DNA of 64,000 nt, taken from positions 29,613,994 to 29,677,993 of the forward strand of contig OZ022259.1 in assembly GCA_963978905.1 (NCBI GenBank), given 5' to 3'. Numbering within the stretch: the first letter of the stretch is position 1; each line of letters begins with the position of its first letter. Made by a program: the position numbers and the translations under genes. Below, one piece after another: positions 49,120-60,916 of the stretch. The notes beneath the pieces are model-generated. The model did not search any database, was not told the origin of the DNA, and saw only the letters and a program-made list of their open reading frames with translations. This DNA comes from Trichostrongylus colubriformis (taxonomy: Eukaryota > Nematoda > Chromadorea > Rhabditida > Trichostrongylidae).

Positions 49120-49790
49120 AAACGCGCTGCACTGCCTTCGCTTTGCCGTTGCTCCTTTGGTGGATACTGCTCAACCAAAAGAGGTGATACAGTGACGATT
49201 CTCATGCTTACTCACTGCACAGTCAATAGGAATTAATCCCAAAAATTTTCTCTTCTCTTAGTTAGATACCTCAGACTGAAGACAAATTCAGCCCTAAACA
49301 CCACTCGAATACTACTCAAACGGTAAGGCCTTCTGCTATAATGAATATCCTTTACTCCCAGTGTTCTTCCACTGGCACGGACCACTTCGTGCTGGAGAAT
49401 ATAAACTTCCTGCGTTTCCGCGGTAAGTTTTCATGATTAAGAACCGATTTCAAATACACGCTTTGGTGAGGAATGCCCGTCGTGATAGCGATGTGAAACG
49501 TCAAAAAACTCGTAGGAGGAACGGATCACTATTAACCCATTGAGCTGTTTATCAAAAACCCTCAAAAAATAATTTTGATTGAAGTCGTGTAACATTTGAA
49601 ATGTTCAACCACTGAACATATAGGAACGGTGAGGATGCCTAGGCAGCTCTGCGTTTCTTTGTCTAAGATCAGCAAAGAGATAAATCTGGCGATTTCAAAG
49701 TGCGCCAAAACCATTCCTGACTGGTCCGATTGCAGGAAAGAAACACTGAATAGTTTTTTGAATACTATGGAAAGCCTTCAAAAGGAATGA
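49120..49790 (+). CDS. Candidate 3' exons of an unidentified gene
   Basis: Three segments, 49120-49183, 49362-49422 and 49624-49790, have GT-AG borders and one phase-consistent frame running to a TGA. The last exon encodes about 55 residues with repeated Cys, Lys and Leu and ends in MESLQKE. An in-frame ATG at 49596 would also allow a stand-alone 64-residue protein. Upstream exons were not placed with confidence: 46425-46575 is a possible preceding exon of matching phase. No family is recognised. The gene would lie between nex-3 and ceh-43 on the same strand. Confidence 0.3.
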
Positions 49791-50523
49791 ATCTGCTATC
49801 ACTATTCGTATATGAGGACAAGTGAATAGTGGAACACTCGTTCAACATAGACGATCACGTGGTAGGAAGGAATTGCTGATAAATTATAACGCATAGTAAG
49901 ATAATTTGTTGTTGAGTTTATCAGGTTTGCATTATAGTGGACCCCAGATGTGTCCAGTGAACCTATTACAACTTTGGAATCATATTTCTCCTACGAATTT
50001 GACCCTTCTGACCTGACTCAATCTCCCCTTTTCTCCCTGCCGAGCCCTCTTCGTCCAGTGCCTTTGATCTTCAAACGGCGTCAAGCGCGCACGGCATGCG
50101 ATACCATATGGTCGATTCACCTGCGATTCCGGCAGCTTCCGCTTTCACCTCCTGTAATTATCCTGGCTCGCCGGCTACGGGCGCCACATTGCGGAAACTC
50201 TCAGACTTTGGAAATCTGTGTGCTGTCTTACCAGAGGACTGACGAGGCTTGACGCTTTTATGTTTCTGTGTTCAGCGTCTCGGCCTACCGTAACCAGCAG
50301 TTGGCCGTTGGAGAGTGTGAAAAAAGGCGTCCGCAATGATGACGATAGCCATCGATAAAAGCGAAGCGAGTTTGTTTTCGTCTTTTACAGCTGTGGGGAA
50401 TATGGTATGTGTGGGCTTTCACGTAGCAGCAGCAGCAGAGAGTCGGGTGGCGCGAATAATTGACTGCTGCCTCTCCATAATTGCATACCGCAACTGCTGC
50501 TTTTGCTTACTGCTTACTTCTAC

Positions 50524-50696
50524 AGCAATTGAAATGGCGACGGCTTTTACTCTTTGATACGCAGAAATTGATTCGATGTGCAGATTACGGTAAATCCCTT
50601 GGCACCCCACCGAGCGAGCCCATCGCCGTAGAGCAACCGATGCAGGTGGCTTTAGCCAACGGCACAGAACCTGTGGTGGCACCGGTGGCGTCGTAA
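50524..50696 (+). CDS. Possible terminal exon with a TMBIM-like motif
   Basis: After a TTCTACAG acceptor an open frame of 56 codons runs to TAA. It contains LLLFDTQKLIRCAD, close to the LLLYDTQK motif near the C-terminus of Bax-inhibitor/TMBIM membrane proteins. The tail is rich in Pro, Ala and Val and does not match that family. No other TMBIM exons were found upstream. The complementary strand is also open here for 124 codons, so the strand is not certain. Confidence 0.2.
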
Positions 50697-50793
50697 TGCC
50701 TTCGGTTACTAACCACTCACCTTTGCTGTCCCCCAGATACGGTCCTACTCTCGGGACGATCACCGAGTCGGCTGTGAGCGAGTGCGTAACCAC

Positions 50794-53700
50794 GGGTGCT
50801 GCTCAGAGGGACGCCATGCGACTTTTTTAGTGGAGTACGGTAGTTTCGTTTCGTTTTCTAGTTCTTTCAGAGCAAATAGGGTCTCAACAGATCCTCTCAA
50901 GTGCTGCCCTTACATTCAAGGAAAAACTGTCAGTCAAGTGCAATGGTACGGTACCGAGGAGTCAAAATCGCCTTGAAATGGCAAAACCCGACTTGCAAAT
51001 TGAGAGAAGGCCGAATTTATTGAAGCTGCAGGGTATTCAGAAGGGTTATTTTATGGCGCCTAGACAACAACGCCGATTCTACGGAAGCCGCAAACTTCCT
51101 CTCTCGTCTATAGCACTCCTGTGACAAAAATGGCTACCGTATACAAAGGAGAACAGTAGAAACTGGTCCTGACACGATGACAAAGCTCTCAAAACACACG
51201 CACCCCCACACTGTATGGCACATGAAAACAAAAACCAGTTCAAATATTCTTCACAACATGTCATAGAGAGCAAATTCCCGGAAGAGTAGAAAGGATAAGC
51301 TGGCGAAGCAGGACTAACGGATGAGTTGTTGTATGGCATCAGCGTGGGTGCCGGTGTGGCTGTGTGAATGTGTAGATGTTGGAAGACGTGTCAATTACAT
51401 AGGGAACAGACTGGATTTTATGGCGGTTATTATCCGGCTGGAATGAGGGTTGTAATGACGGGGTTCGTCCTCCCATCGTCGCTGTAGCAGCAGCAACAGG
51501 GGTATGATCCTGGATGGCACAAGATATGGGGTCCTTGAGGTCTCCTGACGAGTCAACTTGCCCTGTGAGTTTCCCTCATCTTATCAAACCATTTTTGACA
51601 CCTCAAACACCTGACCTCATTGACACCACGCGTCTGAGGAGCGAGGTGGTTGAGTGGCACATTTGTGGTGGCTGGTTGGGAAGCCTCTGGGCATACAGAT
51701 AGCCATTTTTGTGGGAAACTCCCAGAGTGTTGATCCGGAGAACCTGTCAGGTGTCAGATCGTGACCTGGCCATAATGTGCTGGATGCATGACTTCCTTCA
51801 ACTCAACTCCGGACTGGGTGTTGAAAGACGAGGTAGCAGCACCTAGGGGGTAAAATGCTTAATACTTCCATGGAAGCTCATGTTTAAATTTATAAGTGTG
51901 AAAATTTAACTAAAAAATAAATTTCATAAATACCGCAGATTCTAGGTTTTAGGAACTTCCTGAAATCCCGCCATGTTGTAGAACTCTTTTGTTTCTGTTT
52001 ACCGTAGTTGATCATGCTGCTGTTTCTAGCTTCCAGGAAGGCCATAAACGAAGTACAGGAAGAATAGTCCTGCTACCGTACGAATTGATTAGTTTTCCTT
52101 TAGTTTTTTTTTACCGAGCACTCTTTCAAAGTCCAAGTGCCGCTGATATTATCAGGATTATCTCCATCGAATCCACTCGACATACCCGTCGCTATACTAC
52201 CGCGGAATTTCGTCTCCTTTTCAAGGGACCACCCTGACGGTTTCCTCTGATCCCACACTTCACCCTTTGATTACACCCACTTATGATGTTGTTTGCTAAG
52301 TAGTTACTGCTAAAATCCACCCCTCGATATGTCATCTTGGAGTCTCTTAAGGCAGGTTTAAGGGGTCAGACCAGACCTCTCGATCGTGTAATTATGAGGT
52401 GTATACAATGGTGGAAACAGCGGGAGACCTGTCGAGGATTGTTTGAGACGCAGAGGGCGCCAGACAGAATGTGAATGCCCCACCGACACGACGACCCGCC
52501 GAAAACGACGACGTGAATTCGAACGAGTTTTCCTCGTCATCGATTCGTCTTCGCGTACAGACACTACAGTAACCCCAGAAATTCTTGAGAAAATCGATTT
52601 GGAAAGAGGTGAATGGATGGTAGAAGGACGAATATTGGGTGCGGTACGGTGCTGTCCTTGAGTCAAAGCGAGATACTGCTGTAGAAAGAAGGATGTTGGT
52701 CATCTCAATAGGCAAGCTCTTCGCTGGAGTCCTGATCTAAACACGGTTTATATCAATCTCAGGAGAGTTCTACCCTTATCCCCTCGAGATCTTTTCTGAA
52801 TTCCAGTAGAGGCAGGAAGGAATACGATGCCAAAGGTGCAAGTAGGCGATATTTTTCCCCAACCGAGAAAAAGCAAATGGAATACATGAGTGGGTGCCGC
52901 AACAGATGCTACAGCTCACAATAACGCCACGACAAAACACACATGAAGCAGGTCGCTGATGAAGAACAGCTCGCGATGCTGAGCCCGAAAACGACTGGCT
53001 GTGTGAGGCGAGCGAGGGGAGAGAGCGAAAATGGGCAAATTATCGAGTCCCACCAAATTACGGCCAATCACCTGCTAATAATACGGTAATTTTGTCGATT
53101 GCTTTGCGGGTGGCAATTTTGTGTGTGCGAGTGCGTGTGTGTGAGTAACGGAATGCGTATTGGGCGCTTCAACGACGTAAAAGGTCGCGCCATCGCTGGA
53201 ATCGGGGTGTTCGTGGGCTCTACGTGGGGCACGGGGCCCTGGTCAAAGACCCTCAGTCAGATAGCCTTGCTATTCAAACGCTGCTATAGCCTTGCTACAT
53301 CAATTAATTGAGGACTGGAAAAGGGACGCCAAAAAGCAGGTTGTCTGCGGGGAGGTGAATTCAGCGAAGATGCGAATTTAAGCAGAATTTCCCGTTTCAT
53401 CTGATGTGGAAAATATGTGAGGGGCGGCTGGCATTCAAGAACACTCAACTGCAACTTCACCGCAGATTGGGGATCTGCCGGGAGCTTAGAAGAGGTGGGT
53501 GATTTCATCGCTAGCTACGTCCAACTGAATGTAGCGAACCGGTTCCGCTTCTATAGGGTTTGCATAAACTTGAAAAAAAGGAAAGATAGTGATTTCGAGA
53601 TTTTTGAATGTTGATAGCTGCTCATTATCGTCGCAGCTGGCGATGCGAAAGTTACTACAAGGATGATGAGTTATGGGCAAAAGCTTCGGTTTCGGACCCG

Positions 53701-54399
53701 GACCCGGTGTATGCCCGGAAAGCAGGTAGTGCGGGTTCGAGTCCCGCCCGACACCGAAGCTTTTGCCCATAACTCAGCATCCTTGTGGAAGGATAGTATT
53801 GCTACATGTCAAAAAATAATTTTCATGAGTTGTGGGCCAAAATCATGAGAAAATCCAACTGGAAAGCACAGCAGATGACACAAAGAAGTAGCAGGGAGAA
53901 TGAGAGCTGTTTCTATTGCCAGGATTTTCGATTGCTCGTTGAAATTGCAATCGATAGTAAACCACTATCGAATGCAGTTGAGACCACTATGAATATAACT
54001 CCCTAGGCCGACGTCGTGATACCCAACCTTCTCTTCTCTTATACTCGAAAATCGGAAATGTGAAAGAGTTACAATGGTTCTCATACCCTGTATGTAGCGA
54101 TATGAAGCTGCCGAGCTATGCAAGCTATTCGCAGAAATTCGTGTAGTATAGAAGATAAAAAGATTGCGGCGATACTCGGTGATAGCATGGGATAAGCTCA
54201 ATCACACCACGGAAATCACACTGCGGAAATTAGCGATAGCGAGTGCTGAAGGCATCCGAGCTTGGCCAATGACAGCTCAGATTCCAGCTACACGTAGATC
54301 AGCATGGTCACAGTGAAACGACAGCGCAAGTGGTTGTGAGGCAACTTTGAAGGGCGTACTGGACTGCTCGCCTCGGTCAATTATTAGCAACTATCCGCA
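50794..54399. other. Upstream intergenic region of ceh-43
   Basis: No spliced gene could be built. A pair of opposite open frames lies near 52392-52715. The SINE-like repeat at 53592-53790 is the only clear feature. Regulatory elements of ceh-43 may lie here. Confidence 0.35.
53592..53790 (+). repeat. SINE-like repeat with a tRNA-like hairpin, best copy
   Basis: An A/T-rich left part is followed by a hairpin at 53661-53782 whose outer arms are GAGTTATGGGCAAAAGCTTC and its inverse. Inside, 53731-53747 forms a perfect 5-bp T arm with loop TTCGAGT, matching the pol III B box GGTTCGAnTCC. It lacks a normal D arm and anticodon arm, so it is not a functional tRNA. Homologous to about 10218-10405. 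Confidence 0.65.
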
Positions 54400-55203
54400 A
54401 ATTATGTGTCATTTTGCGAGCAATTTCGTCTGTTTGACGCTGCTGAACGGCGGCCGCAGCGTGTTCAGTACGTCTAACGCTGTGCGGAAGCTCTCCACAA
54501 TCTGCTCGCTCCTTCATGACAATCATCCCTTCCTTCCCCAGCCATCCAATCGTTTATCATTCATCTGAAGCAGCGTTGCACGTTTGTCGACGGTGCCCTT
54601 CTATGGCTCGGCTCGACGATGGCGAACTTTCGTCATCATGACTTGTACGCGTGCACCTCGCTCTGCTAATGGCAGCCGGCTTTTCAAAACCGGGGTTTCC
54701 TCGGTTCCTATCAGACCAGATGATTAGCGGGTTTTTCGACTGTTGCCGACGACCGCCCCGGGAGAAGATTGCCGGTGTATGTGAGCGAGGCCCTCGCCAA
54801 TTAGCTGCAATACTACCACCGTCCAAAATTGCTGATTCTGGGGGTAATTCGCTAACTATGCGCCGTGTTATAATCGTCCCCGTAGTTAAGACACCTTCCC
54901 ACGGAGCTCAGCTGATCGTCCTTCTGATACCCCTCAGCTGTTTAACTTCCTACTGATAACTCAATTCACAATGGAGGCGTGACCACGAGTCTCGGGGAGC
55001 CGTCGCAGGGGCGTGGTTTGGCCTAGGGCCACATTGGACGCCGGCCAATAGCAGAGCGCCGCCCTCCTCCGCACATAGACTGCGCACCATTCGAAGACTA
55101 CCACACCACCGTCTCTCTGTCTCACTGCAAGTCCCCTCGACGGCTCCATTCGTTGTTCGTGTTGCCGACGATCGTCGTGCAGACGCATCTCACACCCTCA
55201 GCA
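54400..55203 (+). promoter_or_regulatory. Likely ceh-43 promoter/5' region
   Basis: This stretch just upstream of the Distal-less start is richer in GC than its surroundings. It has no convincing coding sequence and no TATA box at an obvious distance. No spliced-leader acceptor was found close to the ATG. It is called a promoter from position only. Confidence 0.3.
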
Positions 55204-58200
55204 ATGGACATGGATCAGAAGCCTTTTGTCGATTATGGCAGCTATTGCTATCCGACTGCTCAGGATTTCTCGGCTCGGTCCCAAGTCTCCCCATATTTCT
55301 ACAATTTTTCCACCAGTACCGCTTCAACCATGTATTCCCAACAGCCGCCTCATTTTATGTATCCACAAGCGGCCGCCAGCTCACCGGAAGGTTTGTGTGG
55401 GTTTTCTGGCAGTTTTTCCTGACCGAACGTCGTCATTCGGCGGCGTACCAGCTTCCGATGATTAGTGATGATGATTGGAGCACGTTTTCTTACAGATCAA
55501 ATGACGACAAAAATCATTGAAGGCGGTGAGGTGAAGATTAATGGCAAAGGCAAGAAGGTCCGGAAACCTCGCACCATCTACTCTAGTCAGCAATTACAAA
55601 CGCTCCAAAAGCGGTATGTGAGATTAGCCAGTGGCTAAATCAGCAGGCGAATTTTCGTATTCCAGATTCACCAAAACGCAATACCTGGCGTTACCGGACC
55701 GGGCTTCACTGGCCGCTGAACTGGGCCTCACTCAAACACAGGTGAGCTGCTGCTACTTCTATTTCCCCAGTAATCTGCTCCGTGCTACTATCATTTCCCC
55801 TCAGCTATCGATTCTTTTCAATTGCCTGCCATTCTCGACGGTTTCGGGCGTACTGTATGCAAGTAACTTGAGCTGCTGATGATCTGATCAGACCGACGAG
55901 ACACATGGATGCACCATGGGGGTCCATGCATGGGACGAAAAGACATGACATGTGTCGCATTACAAGCTGTCGAACGCCGCGTACTCATTTGTTCCTCTTA
56001 CTCACCTGATGGCAGCAGCGTCAGGTTTTCGTGCTCAAATGGAAGCCCCCGGTTCTGGGAGATCCGCAATTCGCCGTGGCGCAGGTGGTAGATCGTATCG
56101 GGGAGTACGTCACTCAACGCAAGACAACATATGCCCTTTATCTGATGGCGCATCTTGTCAGCATGTCAGCAGGAAGTTGCGAGGTCATCTTGTTCATGGG
56201 TTTTTGCTCTGAGAATCCATCAGAAAGGGTTCTCAAGAAACAGGGGGCCCGGTAACATAATAACGGTATCCAGCAGATGGTGCAAGTTTTCATAGATGTC
56301 TTAACATAATGAGAATGATCTTGGCGCCACCAATAAGCACAATGGCTCCTGATGGAACCGCCAGAACCTCTTATAACAGGAAGAAGGCCCTGTTTCCGTT
56401 TTTGTAAAATTATAATTCCACTATAACACCTGGTGTGGCTTCCTGAATTTTAATAGTTCGCTGAGATCTTATTTCTATGCGCTGTGGTTACTTCAATCAC
56501 GGACGTAGTCGTACTTATTTTTGTTTCCTGGTATTTTCGGAATTACTCTGCTGAGGCACTTAATTGTAATGTTTGATAACTTTACCCTGAAAGGCGCTCT
56601 ATCGCTTGCACATGTAAATAAGTGATTAGATGAAAAGGTTTCCGAAGTTGCAAGGCCAGCATGCATTTTCTCAAGTGGGTATTTTTGCTCAAAGGTCCTT
56701 GAAAATCTTTCAAAAAGGACAATTTTGAATTCGCCATTAGTAAACATTATTCCATACCTAAAATCTCTGCCTCACCATTTTGTAGAGAATCTTTCAGCAG
56801 CACCCCATCCGGCTATGACACAAAAATGTGGTTCGGGAGTCCAGTGAGTTGCTGCTCCACGGTGGTTGGCGTATGTGCCACACCTCAGGCTATGTATCCT
56901 GGAGATTTGTGTTCTGGTGCCTGCATCATTACCTTCCCTAAACACTCAATTAGGTGACAGCACTGCCCTTCAGCATTATGATTCACCTTATCTAAGGTGA
57001 CGGTGAGCCAGGAGTATGCTCGAATACTTCATGGCTTTCTTGAAATCCCTTAAACCTTTCATGAAAAGCTCCGATTTCAGCCTTTCTCAAGAAAGCCTTT
57101 CCAACGCGATTCCCATGTTGTCACCTGCATCGCGCTGAGCGTATCGCCTGAAGGCGTCGGCTCGTCTGATATGATTTAACCCGTCATTATTTCACCGCAA
57201 GCCCACTATTTTCCCAACTACAGTAGCCCATAATTGTCACCTTTTCGGAGAGTGCAAGTTGTGACTGTGCGAAGCCTTTACAAAGCTCTCCTCAGGCTGC
57301 TCAAAAATCCAGTCAGGGCGTTCGCCATAGCGCTACCACTTCTCAACTGAAAGGTGCATGTCCCCTCACCACTGACCAGTAAAATCATGACGACCTTTTT
57401 CGCGAAAGGCCTGTAACTCATCAGGCGTTTGTTTGATCTTTTTTGGCAACTCCCAAGCAGCTGAGTCGCTATAATGAGGCTATAATGCCCATTTACGAGG
57501 TGAAATGGCCTTGCGACGCGCAGCTACGTTTTACAATCCGTCGTTGCGGCGGGGGCGACGGTCATTCGCGGCACACTGCGCTTTTGTGTGCGCCGGACGA
57601 TGAGCTGCTCGTAAGTCCTCGAAAATTCCGTGAACGATCGGCAACAATTCGAATAGGTGTTTTCGGTAATGATGAGTATGCATGTTTCATTCACGCCGTT
57701 TTAACATTTGAACCCCGCTTGAGTCCTTTAATGAGGCCACGAATACCGTTGGAATGAGGACAAATATACCTCAGACATTGACGAGAAACAGGATAATAAG
57801 GAGGAGGACTGAGGTGATATAAGGAATAGGGTAGGGGCTATATGTATTGATAGGAAGGGGGATGAAGGTCAAGCTTCTGCCGAAGCGGACTTCTGCCTGA
57901 GCCTAAGTGGAGTAGAAGCCCTGGATTACGTGAAAACAGTGCTCTCGTGTGCATGAAGGCAATTTCGGGTACTGTTAGAAGTGCTTTATTTACTTCGAAG
58001 CTCTACGCGGAGCCCAAAATGAATATACGGTGGTGCCCACTGTGGTCTTGCTGAATCACCATGAGCTCAGGTGCGCTGTAAAGACGATGCTTATTCAACC
58101 AGTACTCGCACGTGCTCAAGTAGAACCGAAGGAATCTATGAGTCTCAGGGTTCTGTGGGCTAAATTAGGCCTCTGAAGTAGAATTTTTCTATGAACATCA

Positions 58201-60003
58201 CGATGAAGACGATTTTGACCAGTTCAAACAGTTCACGGGAAGAAATTCACTGTCATCTAAATGGCATTACTACACTTTCCAGTTATCTTTTCTGAATATA
58301 ACTCGTTACTAACCCTACGCTTAAGGTACTGTAGGTGAACCTGAATACTTTCATAAACGCTTGCTTGTGGTAGTAACATGTAACCTTTCTACTTCGATCG
58401 GAGTATAAAAACAGTGAATTATTAAAGGCATACCCGGTTATACGAGCATCATGCTGAGCTCAAATTAATATTTATATGATATGGTCACTGGCACTTCGTA
58501 CGGTAGCTGAAAAATGAATTTCATGACCCACGGATTTTGATATCTCCGTCTGTGGGTGTTGCTGTCGAAAATAATCGGCCATGCAGATGTCGACATGATT
58601 CTCATTCTCATCACCTCGTCCAATCGACGGAGTGCGAGATTCATGGGCCATTAAGTGTTGGTGATTGAGAGGCTGCGGGAAAGGTTTAATGTGTAACGAT
58701 TATGATGACCTACGTAGGCGGGCGGCTGGTCCTGTTCAATTTCTGAGCTTTCAAAAAATCGCTCTCACATAATCATAACGGCATATCGAAATATTCAAAA
58801 CTGGAATTTAAGTTTTTGTGAATTTCAATCTACTCCGACGCTTAAATTGCTTCGATTCGATGGCCGTTTAATGGTTATGGGATTTCATGAGTTGATCATT
58901 ACGCTGTATTTGAGGACAACTTTTTGAAGCTCTCGGAAGTTAGTGTCTCGAAGTTGGGATCATTTGAGCAAGTGCTATGGGTGGCCTGAAATGATTTTCG
59001 TTTTTCACTCTTCAGATTCAGCTTTAGCAAATGAATAAGATCTGAAAAATCCTTCTTTTTCAAATGAATTCCGGCCTCTATTTTCTTGACTCGGCTGTTC
59101 CTCTGCCTTGCACTATCCCCTCTCCATCTGGAAATCGTGCTTCAACCTTATGCATCGTCCTTCAAGGGGCGCTCGTATGGCGAAGCCCAGGTGACCGTCG
59201 TCTCCACGACTACCGTATCCGGCACGAATTATCATTCTCGACCATCCTGGCCCGTAGTGATGTCTCGTCGGCACGCGCCTTGCGATTTTCCGCCCCTACG
59301 AACACCTGCGTCACCTGCGCGCTTCGGCGTCGGTCGCCACTGCGCTACCGTAACCCGCATGGTGGTGGTGACGCGTGCGCACGACCTCCAAGCGCCGGCA
59401 TTCTGCGCCAATTATCCTACCCTGTAACAAAGAACGCACGCTGTAGGACACGCGTGTCCGATGACGAACTGACATACACGCAAATGTGAATGAAAAGGTC
59501 AAACCTGGATTCTATGAGAGTAAAAGCAGCAAATTTCAATTTTAATTCCCAAAAATGAGTAAATATCATTTCAGGTGAAGATTTGGTTTCAAAATCGCCG
59601 CTCAAAGCAGAAGAAGTCGAAGGGCAGCGTGGAGCGGACATCGGATGAAGAAGGCGAATCTGAGGATCGAGCCGATTCAACTCCTCCCGAGGAAGGCGGA
59701 TCCAACAATACTGCTGTGACGGACTGGCAGCACATGACCGGGCTAGCGCCTGCCAATTTGCCTTCCGCAGGACTTCCGCCCACTGGTCTCGGTCCTTCAA
59801 ATCTGCCATCAACGGTCCTGCCACCGCAATCTCAACAGACTGCTGTGCCGCCCTCCGGCTTGATGCCACCGCCATTGAATACCCCCTTGTCCACTTATGA
59901 TCCACTCAAGTACTCTTCGAGTGATGAGCTTAAGCCATTCTATGATCAGTCCGCCTATTATCAGCCGTATATTCTACCACATTCAGGGTACAATGGTTAC
60001 TAG
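55204..60003 (+). CDS. ceh-43: Distal-less (DLX) homeobox transcription factor, ceh-43 orthologue
   Basis: This is a homeodomain transcription factor of the Distal-less class; in C. elegans ceh-43 acts in anterior hypodermis and neurons. Exons are 55204-55390, 55496-55613, 55666-55741 and 59575-60003, all GT-AG and phase-consistent, giving 810 nt (269 residues). The N-terminus (1-65) is rich in Tyr, Ser and Gln. The homeodomain spans about residues 84-143, with the DLX signatures RKPRTIYSS and [15 protein letters not shown]131, F132, Q133 and N134 are homeodomain positions 48-51, so the DNA-recognition residues are intact. An acidic stretch follows (about 150-165), then a Pro/Leu-rich C-terminus ending in Tyr and Gly. 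Two introns split the homeodomain: one just before homeodomain position 20 and one before position 45. Intron 3 is 3.8 kb. The ATG at 55204 is preferred; in-frame ATGs at 55153 and 55210 are alternatives. Confidence 0.95.
55742..59574 (+). other. Large third intron of ceh-43
   Basis: This 3.8-kb intron interrupts the homeodomain codons and is far longer than the other two (105 and 52 bp). It includes a GC-rich island at about 59150-59460 that stays open in more than one frame but resembles no known protein, and an unrecognised 104-codon open frame at 57443-57757. No transposon with clear ends was seen. Size and position suggest it may hold cis-regulatory elements. Confidence 0.6.
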
Positions 60004-60427
60004 TATAGAGAGAGATAGTTCATCGTACTTCCATTTGCATCCTTGTCTAGAAAAATTTACAAAAATGATCTTCATTGGTCGACTGGCTACGGTATGGTTA
60101 CTGAACCAGATCAACCACACATCACTGGGGCTTGTGAAGCCAGTCCACATCTCTCATCCCTGTGCTCTTCTCGCTTTATTCTTTTTTCTTCATTTTTATT
60201 TCATTTTCATGTTTCACGTAGATATGTCCTCTTATGCACACACGCCCTTCGTGCACACAAGTCCCCAAGCAATCGTTTACGGATCTATGTTCCTTTTTTA
60301 AATTATTATTGATTGAAATGGATTGATTGATCGAATGATTTTATTTTCATGTTGTTCTATGTGTGGCATTGTGGACCAAGTCTTGCCGTTTTGTCTTGTC
60401 AGATTGTACATGATTTATATAAATCTT

Positions 60428-60433
60428 AATAAT
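60428..60433 (+). terminator. Possible poly(A) signal of ceh-43
   Basis: AATAAT lies about 425 nt after the ceh-43 stop. No canonical AATAAA was seen nearer, so this variant is only a weak candidate. Confidence 0.25.
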
Positions 60434-60916
60434 AATACATACTAACAGTCGCCAAGGACCGAAGCATCCATGAGTGGAAGGACGGAGCGATCTGCTAGGG
60501 TAGTATCTGGGTTCTCAAGTCAGCTCGCAGTATTTGCTTGTGGAATATGAAACAGGTTCTTAAAAAATCTAAGAAAATATTGGAATCGACCTATTCCAAT
60601 GGCGAAGGTTCAGATGGAACGGGGCGTGATGGCTCATATTCACAGCTTCACAGTCAATGGGGTGGCTCAGTAATTCTCTTGAAGTGCTAGTTTCACCTTC
60701 TCAGTGGAAAAATGTATGCATAAAGGCTGCCACTGCTTAGCCATACAACTGAAATTTCACTGTCAGTTATCAAGTAACCATCCGTGCTTCACTCATTCAC
60801 AGAGCCTTATAACGGATAGCAAAAATTTAGATAATACACGACGCTCACCCAGTTTCTCGAGCTTTTGTTGCATTTCTCTCGAAGGGAGAAGGGATTTGAA
60901 TAGAACCCTGAGTTCG

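Noticed and set aside
53661..53782. Functional tRNA gene
   Set aside because: The T arm is perfect but there is no D arm, anticodon arm or normal spacing; called a tRNA-like repeat instead.
59064..59489. 141-codon frame upstream of ceh-43 exon 4
   Set aside because: It is inside intron 3, overlaps another open frame, and resembles no protein; GC richness explains the lack of stops.
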